NCBI GenBank assembly: GCA_038203615.1
Contig: JBBRDU010000006.1
Coordinates: 7,138-71,137 of the forward strand
Direction of reading: 5' to 3'
DNA length: 64,000 nucleotides
Source of the DNA: JBBRDU01 sp038203615
GTDB lineage: Bacteria; Verrucomicrobiota; Verrucomicrobiia; Chthoniobacterales; UBA10450
Below the pieces are notes generated by a model. It saw only the letters and a program-made list of their open reading frames with translations. It did no database searches and was not told the DNA's origin. The position numbers and the translations under genes were made by a program. This document shows positions 7,996 through 17,110 of this stretch, piece after piece (positions within the stretch are counted from its first letter, which is position 1; the number at the start of each line of letters is the position of its first letter).

Positions 7996-8997
7996 ATGGA
8001 AGATCGTCACGGTCACCGTATCTCTTATCTGCGCGTTTCGATTACGGACCGTTGCAACGAGCGCTGTGCCTATTGCATGCCGGGTGAGTTGCACGAGTGG
8101 CTGCCGCGCGAAGGCATTCTCACCTACGAGGAAACGTTGCGCCTCATTCGCATCGCGGCTCAGCTCGGCGTGACCAAAATTCGTGTCACGGGGGGCGAGC
8201 CCCTTACGCGCAGAAATGTACTCGATTTTGTTCAGCAGGTCCCGCAGGTGCCGGGGATCCGGGAAGTCGGTCTCTCCACCAACGGAACCTTGCTGGCGCG
8301 GGAAACGGCCCCGGGAACGACCATGGCCCAAGCCATGCGCCAGGCCGGAGTCGATTCCGTTAATATCTCGCTCGACACGCTCGACCCGGAATTCTACGCC
8401 GAGATTACGGGGCGCGATTTTCACCGCGCCGCCCTCGAGGGCATTGAGGCGGCCAGCGCAGCCGGTTTTCCACAGATCAAGCTGAATGCCGTCCTCATGC
8501 GCGGCCGCAACGAAGATCAGTTGCTCCCGCTCATTGAGTTCGCCGGCGCGCGGAAACTTCTCCTGCGGTTCATCGAGTTGATGCCGGTGACCACGAATGA
8601 TGTCCTCACGGAAGAAAACTTTCTGCCGATCGCGGAAGCGAAACGGCGCATCGAATCGACCTGCGGCACTTTAATTCCCGAGCCCGGCTTTCGCACGAAC
8701 GGTCCCGCCACCTATTACCAGGTCCCGGGCCGTTCGCAGCGCGTCGGGTTCATCGGCGCCATGACGAACCTTCATTTCTGCGAGAGCTGCAACAAGCTGC
8801 GCCTGACCTGCGACGGCAAACTGCGGCCCTGTCTCGGCAGTGCCCTCGAATTTGATCTCCTGCAACCGCTGCGCACCGGCGCGAGCGATGAAGAATTGCG
8901 CCAGCTTTTCCTCGACGTGGTGGATCGCAAACCGGCACAACACGATTTCCGGGAAAATTATCAGCCCGGGCGGAAAATGATCGCCATCGGCGGCTAA
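7996..8997 (+). CDS. moaA: GTP 3',8-cyclase MoaA
   Basis: MoaA is the radical-SAM enzyme that starts molybdopterin synthesis by converting GTP to 3',8-cyclo-7,8-dihydro-GTP. Numbering from the ATG at 7996, the radical-SAM cluster C20-x3-C24-x2-C27 (CNERCAYC) is followed by TGGEPLTRR. The C-terminal second 4Fe-4S cluster is C262-x2-C265-x13-C279. The protein ends in IGG, the C-terminal Gly-Gly needed for catalysis. An upstream in-frame TTG at 7957 would add 13 residues, but the ATG gives the normal N-terminal length. moaC follows after one base. Confidence 0.95.
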   Translation: MEDRHGHRISYLRVSITDRCNERCAYCMPGELHEWLPREGILTYEETLRLIRIAAQLGVTKIRVTGGEPLTRRNVLDFVQQVPQVPGIREVGLSTNGTLLARETAPGTTMAQAMRQAGVDSVNISLDTLDPEFYAEITGRDFHRAALEGIEAASAAGFPQIKLNAVLMRGRNEDQLLPLIEFAGARKLLLRFIELMPVTTNDVLTEENFLPIAEAKRRIESTCGTLIPEPGFRTNGPATYYQVPGRSQRVGFIGAMTNLHFCESCNKLRLTCDGKLRPCLGSALEFDLLQPLRTGASDEELRQLFLDVVDRKPAQHDFRENYQPGRKMIAIGG

Positions 8998-8998
8998 G

Positions 8999-9451
8999 AT
9001 GAAACGCCTTTCGCACGTTGGCGCGGATGGCCGCGCCCAAATGGTCGATGTATCGGCCAAACCGGCCGTCGCCCGGATGGCCATCGCCTCTGGCAAAATT
9101 CAGCTTAAAGCGGCCACGATCGCGCTCATTAGCGACAATAAAAATCCAAAGGGCGACGTGTTCGCGGTCGCGCGCATCGCCGGGATTCAGGCGGCCAAGC
9201 AAACCGCCCAGCTCATTCCGCTCTGTCATACCCTGCCACTGAGCGATGTGAAGGTGGATATCAACGTGATCGGGGAGGGCGCCGAAGTGCAGTGCACCGC
9301 TCGAACCGTCGCGCCGACAGGCGTGGAGATGGAAGCGCTCACCGGCGTGGCTGTCGCCTTGTTGACGATTTACGACATGTGCAAAGCGGCCGACAAGCAG
9401 ATGACCATTTCCGACATTAAGCTTCTGAAGAAAACGAAGAAGCAACTGTAG
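8999..9451 (+). CDS. moaC: Cyclic pyranopterin monophosphate synthase MoaC
   Basis: MoaC converts 3',8-cyclo-dihydro-GTP into cyclic pyranopterin monophosphate, the step after MoaA. The 150-residue protein is full length. It carries MVDVSAKPAVARMA near the N-terminus, PLCHTLPL with Cys75-His76, GVEMEALTGVAVA at 108-120 and the active-site DMCKAADK at 126-133. It starts one base after the moaA stop, so the two are cotranscribed and probably coupled. Its TAG stop codon lies within a GTAGCGGCGG palindromic repeat that follows the gene. Confidence 0.96.
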   Translation: MKRLSHVGADGRAQMVDVSAKPAVARMAIASGKIQLKAATIALISDNKNPKGDVFAVARIAGIQAAKQTAQLIPLCHTLPLSDVKVDINVIGEGAEVQCTARTVAPTGVEMEALTGVAVALLTIYDMCKAADKQMTISDIKLLKKTKKQL

Positions 9452-9470
9452 CGGCGGCGTATGACCGCCG
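9448..9470. repeat. GTAGCGGCGG-type palindromic repeat at moaC stop
   Basis: GTAGCGGCGGCGTATGACCGCCG forms a short hairpin (CGGCGG/CCGCCG) and overlaps the moaC stop codon. Related copies are at 10061-10083 and, inverted, at about 46645-46670. Confidence 0.6.
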
Positions 9471-9511
9471 AAGGAAACGATTCAGTAATGGAATAATGGA
9501 GTAGGGGAGTG

Positions 9512-10045
9512 ATGGAAAACAAACAGCCCTCCACCACTCCATCACCCCAATCCTCGGCTTCGTCTTCGATTTCCGTCGGCATCATCACCATCTCGGATCG
9601 CGCTTCGGCCGGCGACTACGGCGATCTCGGCGGTCCCGCCTTGAAGAAAGTCGCTGTCGACGCCGGCTGGAATGTCCTCTCCGAAGCTGTGATTCCTGAT
9701 GAATCGGCGCGCATCCGCGCCACTATCCGCTCCTTCGCCGCCCAAGGGTGCGGTCTCATCCTAACGACTGGCGGCACCGGTATCGCCGAGCGCGATGTCA
9801 CCCCGGAAGCCATCCGCGCCGTTATGCGGGTGGAGATCCCCGGGTTCGGCGAAGTCATGCGCGCGGAGTCGATGAAGATCACGCCCAACGCGATTCTATC
9901 GCGCAGCCTCGCCGCCATCGTCGATCGCGCGCTCGTCATTGCCCTCCCCGGCAAACCAAGCGGAGCAGTCGAGTGCCTCGGCTTCGTTATGGGCGCCATC
10001 CCGCACGGCGTAGCCCTGGCGCAGCGCGTCCCAACGTCTTGTTAA
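9512..10045 (+). CDS. Molybdenum cofactor biosynthesis protein MogA/MoaB family
   Basis: MogA/MoaB proteins adenylylate molybdopterin before Mo insertion. The body matches the family: IITISDRASAGDYGDLGGP at about 25-43, the phosphate-binding LTTGGTG near residue 90, ERDVTPEA, and the C-terminal ALPGKPSGAVE near 146-156. The first 20 or so residues are Ser/Thr/Pro-rich and are encoded by a repetitive GTGATGG...CCATCAC stretch, so the original start may lie further in. A GTG three bases upstream of the chosen ATG is equally possible. It is the third gene of the moa cluster, after moaC by 60 bp. Confidence 0.88.
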   Translation: MENKQPSTTPSPQSSASSSISVGIITISDRASAGDYGDLGGPALKKVAVDAGWNVLSEAVIPDESARIRATIRSFAAQGCGLILTTGGTGIAERDVTPEAIRAVMRVEIPGFGEVMRAESMKITPNAILSRSLAAIVDRALVIALPGKPSGAVECLGFVMGAIPHGVALAQRVPTSC

Positions 10046-10060
10046 AGAGTGCCCTCTTCT

Positions 10061-10083
10061 GTAGCGGCGGTCTGCGACCGCCG
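10061..10083. repeat. GTAGCGGCGG-type palindromic repeat
   Basis: GTAGCGGCGGTCTGCGACCG followed by CCG makes a CGGCGGTC/GACCGCCG hairpin 15 bp after the mogA-like gene. It belongs to the same dispersed family as 9448-9470 and 46645-46670. It has no T-run and may or may not terminate transcription. Confidence 0.65.
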
Positions 10084-10234
10084 GATCTACCGAAAATGCC
10101 TAAAGAATAGTTCGTGACCTGACAAAGCATAAGGCTCTATCCTGCTCTTTGTCTCTCTTAGGTATTATTCCGCTGGTTGCTGGAATATGACAGCTGGACA
10201 ACACATTCCTGCGACAAAAACGGAGGTGTTGATC

Positions 10235-10798
10235 GTGATCTATGAATATTTTTGCAGGCGGCGTGCCGGTCGGGGCGTTCCCGATTATAAACGTGTCGAA
10301 GTAGCGCGGCTTGTTACGCTAGCGTTGCTGGTAGGCGCGCTCCTTTTTCAAGGGTTCGGTGGCGATGCGCAGACGCTCGCACCCGTTGGGTCGGCGTTGG
10401 GCATCCCTTTTCCGTTTGCTGCCGTTAGGTACGGCGCTAACTACGCCAAGTCGCTTACCCTCGCACCGGACAGTTATCCCGATCACCAGGACTTTTGTCC
10501 GATCGCCGTGTTCACGGATCAGGCTTTACTCATCAATCTGCAGTTCTCGCGCTTGTATGCGGGGCAATCGATTCAAGTGGGAGTCGACGATGGTGCGGGA
10601 GTGGTTTCGAGTCCGACAAATTCTGGTGCGGTAACGATTGCAAGTGATGGCAGCGTGTCCATTGCTTACACCGCACCCCACACTCCGGGTCACTGCCGGG
10701 TGGCCTTCCGTTTTGGATCGCAAGATTCCTCGCTTCCTCTGGCCGTGCTGGACCCCAGTGAAGCCGGTAAACCCACGCGTTGCCTAAAGGCACAATAA
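10235..10798 (+). CDS. Exported protein preceding the RHS gene, unknown function
   Basis: I chose the GTG at 10235 because a CGGAGG lies 8 nt upstream; an ATG at 10187 would add 16 residues. The product (about 187 aa) has a basic N-terminus, a hydrophobic core (LVTLALLVGALLFQG) and a likely cleavage site near DAQT, so it is exported. The mature part has an Ig-like or adhesin-like flavour (SGAVTIASDGSVSIAYTAP). Its stop codon is merged into the Shine-Dalgarno sequence of the RHS gene (TAAGGAGG), which strongly suggests the two are cotranscribed and functionally linked, perhaps as an accessory or carrier of the RHS protein. Confidence 0.65.
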   Translation: MIYEYFCRRRAGRGVPDYKRVEVARLVTLALLVGALLFQGFGGDAQTLAPVGSALGIPFPFAAVRYGANYAKSLTLAPDSYPDHQDFCPIAVFTDQALLINLQFSRLYAGQSIQVGVDDGAGVVSSPTNSGAVTIASDGSVSIAYTAPHTPGHCRVAFRFGSQDSSLPLAVLDPSEAGKPTRCLKAQ

Positions 10799-10803
10799 GG
10801 AGG
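10797..10803 (+). promoter_or_regulatory. Strong ribosome binding site deciding the RHS start
   Basis: AAGGAGG lies 6 nt before the ATG at 10810 and overlaps the stop codon of the upstream gene. It favours 10810 over an in-frame TTG at 10780, and the residues after 10810 form a proper signal peptide. Confidence 0.85.
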
Positions 10804-10809
10804 CGATCA

Positions 10810-13800
10810 ATGAAAAGAATTCTATATGCCTCTGCGCTACTGGTTCTGACACTCCCGCTTCTTCCTACGAGAGTCGCGGCCGAGGGCGAAGACAACCCGA
10901 CGGGTGTCGCGGGGATATACAACGGCAACGTCACCAGCGGCTGTTCCTACGATCCTTACACGGGAAATGCCATGCGCGTGGTCGAAGACTTGGTCGTGCC
11001 GGGAAGCATCGGGAAGTATCCGTTGAAATGGACGCGTACCTGGAATAGTCGGGGGGCTGATGGCGGAGGCGGTGGTGGATGGTTGAACAATTATTCCTAT
11101 GGTCTCGACGAGGCTGCTTTAATAGCCAGGTTTCCAGACGGCCGGGTCATCAGTTGGTGGGACGGCGATCCAGCCGTTGAGGAAAGTATCGGCGGGTGGA
11201 ACGGAAAAACCGCCATCGTTTTGGCGGACGGCGCCAGCGCCGCTTTCGACAACCTTCCAACCGTTTCCGGACACAGTTATTTCCGCCTCACGAGCTTTGT
11301 CGACCCGTACGGGCAGATCACCACACTGACCTACGAACAGACCGGGATCGACTCGGAAGGCCATCCGTTGATGCGGCGCCACCGGATTACGGAACCTGGA
11401 GGCCGCTACCTTGAGTTCACTTACGATGGCCCGACGAACGCTGCCAATATCACCGTCGTGCAAGCCTTTGACGGCGTCGGCCATGTGACGGGCTCAGTCA
11501 GCTATACCTACTCGGCCGTTGGTGGCCATGGCGACATCGGACTCACACGGGCCGATTACAGTGATGGAACATTCGCCACTTATACCTATGAGATGGATGG
11601 CGCTCCGACACCGTGGCCCAGGCTGGTCACCTGCGACGACGTCCGCTACGCCGGCCCCATGCGCCAGATCAAGTACGATTACGGCACTAACGCGCGGCGT
11701 ATTAAGAGCGAGAAGAACTTTGTCACGGGCGACGTTTTGAGCACTCGAACAGTGACAGACCCCCACCAGATGAGCGAGACGCGTGGAGATGCGAAAACGC
11801 GGACTTTCAAATATGGCGGGGGCACTTACAACTACCAGGCTGGCAAGCTGCTCTGGTTCACGGATTTCGAGGGTCACACCACTTGGATAGATTACGGACT
11901 CAGCGGCAACGGGTTCATTACGTCGGTGACCGATGCCAATGGCGCCTCTGATGGCGATCCCGCCCATAGTACCATTTATACGCGGGGAAATCCCTACGCC
12001 ACGCCGTCGCAGGACATCGCGGCCATATACAAAATCACGCACCCGGATGGCTCATTTATTACGCAAGCATTTACGAACGAGAATCGCGCCTACCTGGCCA
12101 GCAGAACCGACGAACTAAACCACACGACCATTTACACTCGCGATCCTGCGAACATGAGAATCACGCGTAAAGATTATCCGGACGGCGGGTATGAAACCTT
12201 CACTTACAACAGCTTTGGAGAGGTGCTCGACCACCGCATGACCAGCAGTGGCATCGAACATTTTGCTTACGACGTGCGCGGACTGAAGACCAGCCACACG
12301 GACCCGTACAACAACGTCACCACCTACACCTACTATCCCTATGGGCACGTGTGGTGCGATCGCCTGCAAAAGGTGACCTATCCACCGAACGCCCCCATTT
12401 CGGGCTCGGGAGTCATTCAAGGGATTAATCCCCCCCCTCCACAGGCCTCGGAAACCTACGAATACGACAAAGCGTTCGTGAGCGGCGTGGACACGGGCGC
12501 GGCTATCAAAGGGCGCGGGTTGGTGACGAAAATCACTCACGCCGACAATAACTATCAGACGTTTACCCACGATATTTACGGGAACCTTCTCACTTCCACC
12601 GACGAGCTTGGGCACACGACGACGAACACCTACGACGCCTATAAACGTGTGCTCACCACGACTGATCCGCTCAGTCACACGGTGACGAACAGCTATGTGC
12701 CGCCCGGATACAGCAGCAGCAATCTCACCACCTCCTCGCTGCCATTCACGGTAACGCTGCCGAGCGCGAAGAAGGTAAACACCTATTACGACGGCAACTG
12801 GCGCAAGACCCGCGTCCAGCAAGCGCCCGGGACGGCCGATGAGGCCAATAGCTATCTTACCTACGACCCTGTGGGCAATCTGCTTACGGCAAAAGATCCG
12901 CGCAACAACATCACCACCAATGTTTATGACAACCGGGACCGCCTGACCTCGGTTTCCGACCCGCTCAATCACGCCACCACCTTCGCCCACAACGCGATCA
13001 ACAAGACCAGTGAGACCCACGCCAATGGCGAACTGATCACCTTTGACACCTACGACCCGATGAATCGGCTCACGCAAAAAACGGTGCATCGCGACGCCAC
13101 GACGACCGACGTGACCACCATGCAATACGATTGCGCTGGTAATCTGACCACGAATTTCGATGAGCGCGGAAATCCTTACAGTTACACGCCCGATCTGATG
13201 AACCGGCCGATCAAGATGACTTATCCGAACGGTTTGCACGAAGACAGCACCTATAACGCAGCCGGCAACGTGGCTACCTACACGAACCGCAGCGGCAAGA
13301 TCCAAACCTTCACCTACGACAATCGGAATCGGGCAACCGGATTTTCCTGGAACGACAGCGGCGTCACGCCATCGCAAACGATGACCTACGATGCGGGCTC
13401 GCGAGTGACCCAAGTGGCGAACTCCATTGCCACGATCAATCACGTCTTCCTGAACGACAACCGGCTGAGCACGGAAGAGGAGTGGACCAGCGCGAACAAC
13501 GACAACGTCCATCGCACAACCACTTACACCTACGATGTCGATGGCAACCGCGCCACCATCCAGTACCCGAGCGGCACGGCCTTTAATTACACCTATTCCA
13601 ATCGCAATCAGGCCACCAGCATCAAGCCTGGCCTGAGCGGAGGCACAGCCATTGTCAGTTACGTTTACGACGCCAGTGGTAATATCACCACTCGCACACT
13701 CGATAACGGCACCTCCACGGCGTTCACCGTGGACACGGTCAATCGCGACACCGCCATCCTGCACAACGATGTTGGCGGCACGAAGCGATTCGATTACGCG

Positions 13801-15309
13801 TATAACACGGTCAATGACATCACCGCGGTGCGGCGCGACTCGAGCTTGGGTGATGGTTACATTTACGATCTTACCCAGCAGACCACCGAATACCGGCAAA
13901 ACGGCACAGTGGATCTTGTCGCCGGGACAGTGAGCAGCCCGACTGCGGATAACACCCTTACGTTCGACGGTTGCGGCAATCGGACAAACTTGAATGGAAC
14001 AGCCATGGCGTTCAACAACGTCAACCAGCCCGACCCAATAACCACCGGAATCGTTTCTGACGCGCAGGGCAACATCCACACTTACAATGGCTGGATCTAC
14101 ATGTACGACGCGCAAAACCGATTGGTTAACATAACGAATGGCACAACGACTGCCATCTTTTACTACGACGGAAAGAACCGGCAGATTGCCCGATCAATGA
14201 ACGTCACCTTCACCTTTAGCGTGTGGGATGATTGGGAATTGATCGAGGAATACGGCACCGGCAACGTGCGCACGAGCTCTTATCTGCAAGGCGCGCACGG
14301 CCCGATCAAATCGCTCATCACGAACATTTACTTCTACCAGGACGAGCTTGGCAGCACCTCGCACATTGCCGATTCGACCGGGCATTTGCTCGAGTCCTAC
14401 ACCTATAATCTCTACGGCAAGCCGAACTATTGGGACGCTTCGGGTAACCCACTCACAAGCTCCAACCCCGCTTATAACGTTCGTGATCTGTTCAGTGGCG
14501 AAAGGTTCGTGCCAGAGCTGGGGCTTTACGACCTGCGCAACCGTTTCATGTCGCCGGATCTTGGAAGATTTCTTCAGCCCGATCCGATTGGATTTAAGGG
14601 CGATGGTAGCAATCTTTATCGTTATTGCGGAAATGATTGGGCGAATAGGAGTGATCCGATGGGACTGGACTATGATTACCCTTCCGACGCAGTGGACCAA
14701 AAATCCCGCGACGGATTACTGATGCTCCGCGCAACTATGGGATCGAGCAAATACGAGCGCGCTACGAGCACGGGGATAGATCATGGCAAAGTTTTTCTCT
14801 CAACCGACGTAAGGATCGGAAAGGAAAGAACGACTGCAAAGGGAGCTAAGATTCAAGATGTTGATATTCCCCCGCCTCGAACGGGAAGCGGGTTAAGTCC
14901 GGCATCAGCTTTGCACGTTCACACGACCAATGATCTACATGATAGATCTAACAATGTTGTGAAATCAGGCACCCTCTCCACTACGAATGATCGCCGGTGG
15001 TCGGACAAGGAGGGAAAAACAATGTATACAGGATCCAAAGATGGAACGATTACGGAGCGTCACGTTAATTGGAAGTCGGATTCTATGTCCGAGAGAATAA
15101 AGCACGGCGGACTCGACCAAAGATCGGACGGCAAAAAATGGGGACCCGTGCCAGGTCAAAAGGAATCCAGCTCAGGGGGCACTTCTTTCTACTTAGGGCC
15201 AACTGGGTCACTACCGCAAGCGTCTAACGCTGAACCAGGTCAGAATGCCGCTGACGGGATGGGTTTGGCCTTTCTTGGTGCTGGCCCGAAACCAGGCCCA
15301 GCGCAATGA
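10810..15309 (+). CDS. Full-length exported RHS/YD-repeat protein with variable C-terminal domain
   Basis: The product is 1499 residues with a Sec signal peptide (MKRILYASALLVLTLPLLPT). RHS proteins wrap a YD-repeat shell around a C-terminal effector. Repeated Y-D/T-Y motifs (TYDAYKRV, TYDPVGNL, TYDNRNRATG) run from about 200 to 1150. The RHS-associated core (DELGSTSHIADSTGH, GLYDLRNRFMSPDLGRFLQP) ends in DPMGL at 1282-1286. The 213-residue C-terminal region is unlike the other two cassettes until its last 31 residues, which begin PQASNAEPG and end PGPAQ. The variable part contains ALHVHTTND followed by LSTTND, faintly like the HxH...S/TxxD metal site of JAB/DUF4329-type peptidases. An effector role is inference. 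The TGA overlaps the next ATG (ATGA). Confidence 0.9.
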   Translation: MKRILYASALLVLTLPLLPTRVAAEGEDNPTGVAGIYNGNVTSGCSYDPYTGNAMRVVEDLVVPGSIGKYPLKWTRTWNSRGADGGGGGGWLNNYSYGLDEAALIARFPDGRVISWWDGDPAVEESIGGWNGKTAIVLADGASAAFDNLPTVSGHSYFRLTSFVDPYGQITTLTYEQTGIDSEGHPLMRRHRITEPGGRYLEFTYDGPTNAANITVVQAFDGVGHVTGSVSYTYSAVGGHGDIGLTRADYSDGTFATYTYEMDGAPTPWPRLVTCDDVRYAGPMRQIKYDYGTNARRIKSEKNFVTGDVLSTRTVTDPHQMSETRGDAKTRTFKYGGGTYNYQAGKLLWFTDFEGHTTWIDYGLSGNGFITSVTDANGASDGDPAHSTIYTRGNPYATPSQDIAAIYKITHPDGSFITQAFTNENRAYLASRTDELNHTTIYTRDPANMRITRKDYPDGGYETFTYNSFGEVLDHRMTSSGIEHFAYDVRGLKTSHTDPYNNVTTYTYYPYGHVWCDRLQKVTYPPNAPISGSGVIQGINPPPPQASETYEYDKAFVSGVDTGAAIKGRGLVTKITHADNNYQTFTHDIYGNLLTSTDELGHTTTNTYDAYKRVLTTTDPLSHTVTNSYVPPGYSSSNLTTSSLPFTVTLPSAKKVNTYYDGNWRKTRVQQAPGTADEANSYLTYDPVGNLLTAKDPRNNITTNVYDNRDRLTSVSDPLNHATTFAHNAINKTSETHANGELITFDTYDPMNRLTQKTVHRDATTTDVTTMQYDCAGNLTTNFDERGNPYSYTPDLMNRPIKMTYPNGLHEDSTYNAAGNVATYTNRSGKIQTFTYDNRNRATGFSWNDSGVTPSQTMTYDAGSRVTQVANSIATINHVFLNDNRLSTEEEWTSANNDNVHRTTTYTYDVDGNRATIQYPSGTAFNYTYSNRNQATSIKPGLSGGTAIVSYVYDASGNITTRTLDNGTSTAFTVDTVNRDTAILHNDVGGTKRFDYAYNTVNDITAVRRDSSLGDGYIYDLTQQTTEYRQNGTVDLVAGTVSSPTADNTLTFDGCGNRTNLNGTAMAFNNVNQPDPITTGIVSDAQGNIHTYNGWIYMYDAQNRLVNITNGTTTAIFYYDGKNRQIARSMNVTFTFSVWDDWELIEEYGTGNVRTSSYLQGAHGPIKSLITNIYFYQDELGSTSHIADSTGHLLESYTYNLYGKPNYWDASGNPLTSSNPAYNVRDLFSGERFVPELGLYDLRNRFMSPDLGRFLQPDPIGFKGDGSNLYRYCGNDWANRSDPMGLDYDYPSDAVDQKSRDGLLMLRATMGSSKYERATSTGIDHGKVFLSTDVRIGKERTTAKGAKIQDVDIPPPRTGSGLSPASALHVHTTNDLHDRSNNVVKSGTLSTTNDRRWSDKEGKTMYTGSKDGTITERHVNWKSDSMSERIKHGGLDQRSDGKKWGPVPGQKESSSGGTSFYLGPTGSLPQASNAEPGQNAADGMGLAFLGAGPKPGPAQ

Positions 15310-15977
15310 GCGGAGTTCCTATGAGCCGCAAACTCCTATCATCTCTTCTGGGTTTACTGTCTGTTACTTCCGCACTTGCGTTAGAGCCGATCAAGCTGAG
15401 CGAGCCTCCGATGGGACCAAAATATCTGGTGCCCGTTGAGCCGTTTGGTCGGGAATACGAGAAGTCCATTTTGGCACTACTGGGGGAACGGTGGGGAAGC
15501 GGAACAATGATCTACTACGACTCAACGGATGATTTTGTCGTTTCGGTTTGGGGAAAAGATTACGAAAACGATGACCATAAATACCACCTCCATAACTTTG
15601 TGACTTTGATCGAGGTCTCGCAAACAGATGCTGGTGCCGTCGCGAAGAGTCAACTGGATGTCCCAATCGATGTGGATTTCTCCGTAGCAGTGCAGAGAGC
15701 GTGGGCCACAATGCTTTTGAAGACGCGTTATCCAATCCATCGGTACCTTGGGGTGGACGGATGGCAAACCGAGTTTTCAGTTGCGGTTCAAGGCGCTGGC
15801 GATGTTTATGGGCAACTTTGGAGCCCATCAGAAGGCTTGCCGAAGGAATTTATGGATTTGGGATTCGCGCTTGTTGATTACTGCAAGACCAAGGAATCCA
15901 GTCGAAAGGAAAAACGCAATAAGTTGGTTCGTCGACTAAAAGACTTCGAGGATAAAGTAAGTCGTGCAGGGAAGTAG
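15306..15977 (+). CDS. Exported protein, putative immunity to first RHS tip
   Basis: The ATG at 15306 overlaps the RHS stop codon (ATGA), so translation is probably coupled; an internal ATG at 15321 gives a cleaner signal peptide (MSRKLLSSLLGLLSVTSALA). The 223-residue product is periplasmic by prediction. Its C-terminal half (AVQRAWATMLLKTR, a T-E-F-S-V-A-V segment, and a G-F-A-L-V-D-Y-C block followed by basic helices) aligns with the products at 16127 and 21756, so the three form a paralogous family. Position right after the effector gene and export both fit an immunity protein against a periplasm-acting toxin. This is inference from context. Confidence 0.7.
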   Translation: MSGVPMSRKLLSSLLGLLSVTSALALEPIKLSEPPMGPKYLVPVEPFGREYEKSILALLGERWGSGTMIYYDSTDDFVVSVWGKDYENDDHKYHLHNFVTLIEVSQTDAGAVAKSQLDVPIDVDFSVAVQRAWATMLLKTRYPIHRYLGVDGWQTEFSVAVQGAGDVYGQLWSPSEGLPKEFMDLGFALVDYCKTKESSRKEKRNKLVRRLKDFEDKVSRAGK

Positions 15978-16093
15978 AGAAAGGTAAAAAGGGGTCAGAA
16001 CTGATTATCGACAATGGACTGTCGAGCGATCAGGCTGTGCCCAATGCCCCGCCCGCTTCGGATCCAATACGCTGGGGCCTTCTATCATGTGGC
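15978..16093 (+). mobile_element. 5' fragment of a RAYT (REP-associated transposase) element
   Basis: AAAGGTAAAAAGGGGTCAGA and the following ~100 bp are identical to the left end and first codons of the complete element at 17131-18122, then stop abruptly at the CTATCATGT point. It is a truncated copy lying between two paralogous exported-protein genes. Confidence 0.85.
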
Positions 16094-16126
16094 ACCTTTT
16101 AATACCCACAAATAAATAGGATAAAC

Positions 16127-16801
16127 GTGAAAAGAGCGTCGACTGCCTTCGCTATTTGTATCGTATTCTTTGGTGTACTCAGCGCCATGTCCCGAGACAC
16201 CAGTTCGGCTAACGGCGATCGTCTCGTAAAAGATGATTTGCCTCGCGCGGGCACTGTGGAGGCTGAGTATTCCGCACTGGTCGAAAAAGAGTTGTACGTT
16301 ACACGGGGAGACCTCGCTCGCTTTGTTCAAACGCCCGGCCCACTGAATCAGCCGGAAATTGCGGTGGCGCTGGACCAGGACGCAAACAAGTCCGGCTACA
16401 CCCTGACGGCAACAAAACCGACGAAGATACTTGCGCCTTTTGCGCTACAGGTCCGAAGTGGTGTTAAGTCCTGGCGGGTTTTGCGGGCAACAGCGCCCCT
16501 ACCGAAATCTACCGCGCTTGCCGTCCATGAACTTTGGCTGACCATGCTCCGTCAGGCTCGAAGGTGGAGCCCGCCAAATTACGGCGAAGCAACTTGGGAG
16601 GAGTTTTCCGCTGTGGGGCCCGATGGGAATCGTTTGCTCGGCGCGGCGGCAATTCGTGGCGACCAAACATGGGAACTCGATCAGATTGGTTTTCTGCTAT
16701 TCGATTATTGTTATGTTTCGGTTTCGCACCGCCCCAAAACTGCCCGCAAGATTGAAATGAGAGCTCGCTCTTTGCGTGCGAAGGTATTAAAGCACCAATA
16801 G
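16127..16801 (+). CDS. Exported protein, paralogue of putative immunity proteins
   Basis: This 224-residue protein begins at a GTG with an upstream AATAGGA. It has an N-terminal signal peptide (STAFAICIVFFGVLSAMS). It shares LARFVQ-x-PGPL-x-QPE, P-L-P-x-STALAV and WLTMLRQA with the product at 21756, and weaker similarity with the product at 15306. It carries no RHS cassette of its own directly upstream; a truncated RAYT fragment lies between it and 15306. It may be an orphan immunity gene left from a lost or exchanged cassette. Unrelated to any named family that I recognise. Confidence 0.65.
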   Translation: MKRASTAFAICIVFFGVLSAMSRDTSSANGDRLVKDDLPRAGTVEAEYSALVEKELYVTRGDLARFVQTPGPLNQPEIAVALDQDANKSGYTLTATKPTKILAPFALQVRSGVKSWRVLRATAPLPKSTALAVHELWLTMLRQARRWSPPNYGEATWEEFSAVGPDGNRLLGAAAIRGDQTWELDQIGFLLFDYCYVSVSHRPKTARKIEMRARSLRAKVLKHQ

Positions 16802-16828
16802 TTTCCCGGATTCAGCGCGTAGGGAATT

Positions 16829-16920
16829 GGGGTCGCATCTATACATTTGACATTTGAGTTGGAGGGTGCCGGCAGCGCGGGAGGGTAAGATTGGGGTCAA
16901 ATCGTCACATTTGACATTAG
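16829..16920. repeat. Pair of GGGGTC-type REP sequences
   Basis: GGGGTCGCATCTATACATTT followed by GACATTTGAG, and 64 bp later GGGGTCAAATCGTCACATTT followed by GACATTAG, are two related REP-like units. Close copies are at 20008-20093 and 22604-22648. They flank RAYT genes, as expected for the targets of these transposases. Confidence 0.75.
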
Positions 16921-16941
16921 GCAACAAGGCCTGGCAAATTA

Positions 16942-17110
16942 GTGGGGCGTGGCCAAGGTCGTTACGGAAGAGCGCTTTATCGCGTGACCGGACGCGGCAA
17001 TGGGCGGCAGAAGATTTTCGCTGACGAAAAGGATTGCGCCAAGTTCATGCAGTTGTTGGTGGCCTCGCTCGAACGCTACGAGATCGTCCTGCACGCTTAT
17101 GTCCTAAAAA
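16942..17110 (+). pseudogene. RAYT transposase pseudogene (5' part), interrupted by another RAYT element
   Basis: The translated segment VTGRGNGRQKIFADEKDCAK and LERYEIVLHAYVL is nearly identical to residues 17-59 of the complete RAYT at 22675. The N-terminus is degenerate: bases are missing compared with 22675, destroying the R-x-E-F-A-G start. Homology stops at 17105-17110, where AAAAAGGTAAAAAGGGGTCA of the next RAYT element begins. It is therefore an inactive copy split by a later insertion. Confidence 0.85.

Noticed and set aside
12115..14115. A 666-codon open frame on the minus strand opposite the RHS gene
   Set aside because: It is antisense to well-supported YD-repeat coding sequence and its translation is a low-complexity mirror of the repeats (Val/Gly/Arg-rich), with no family motif.
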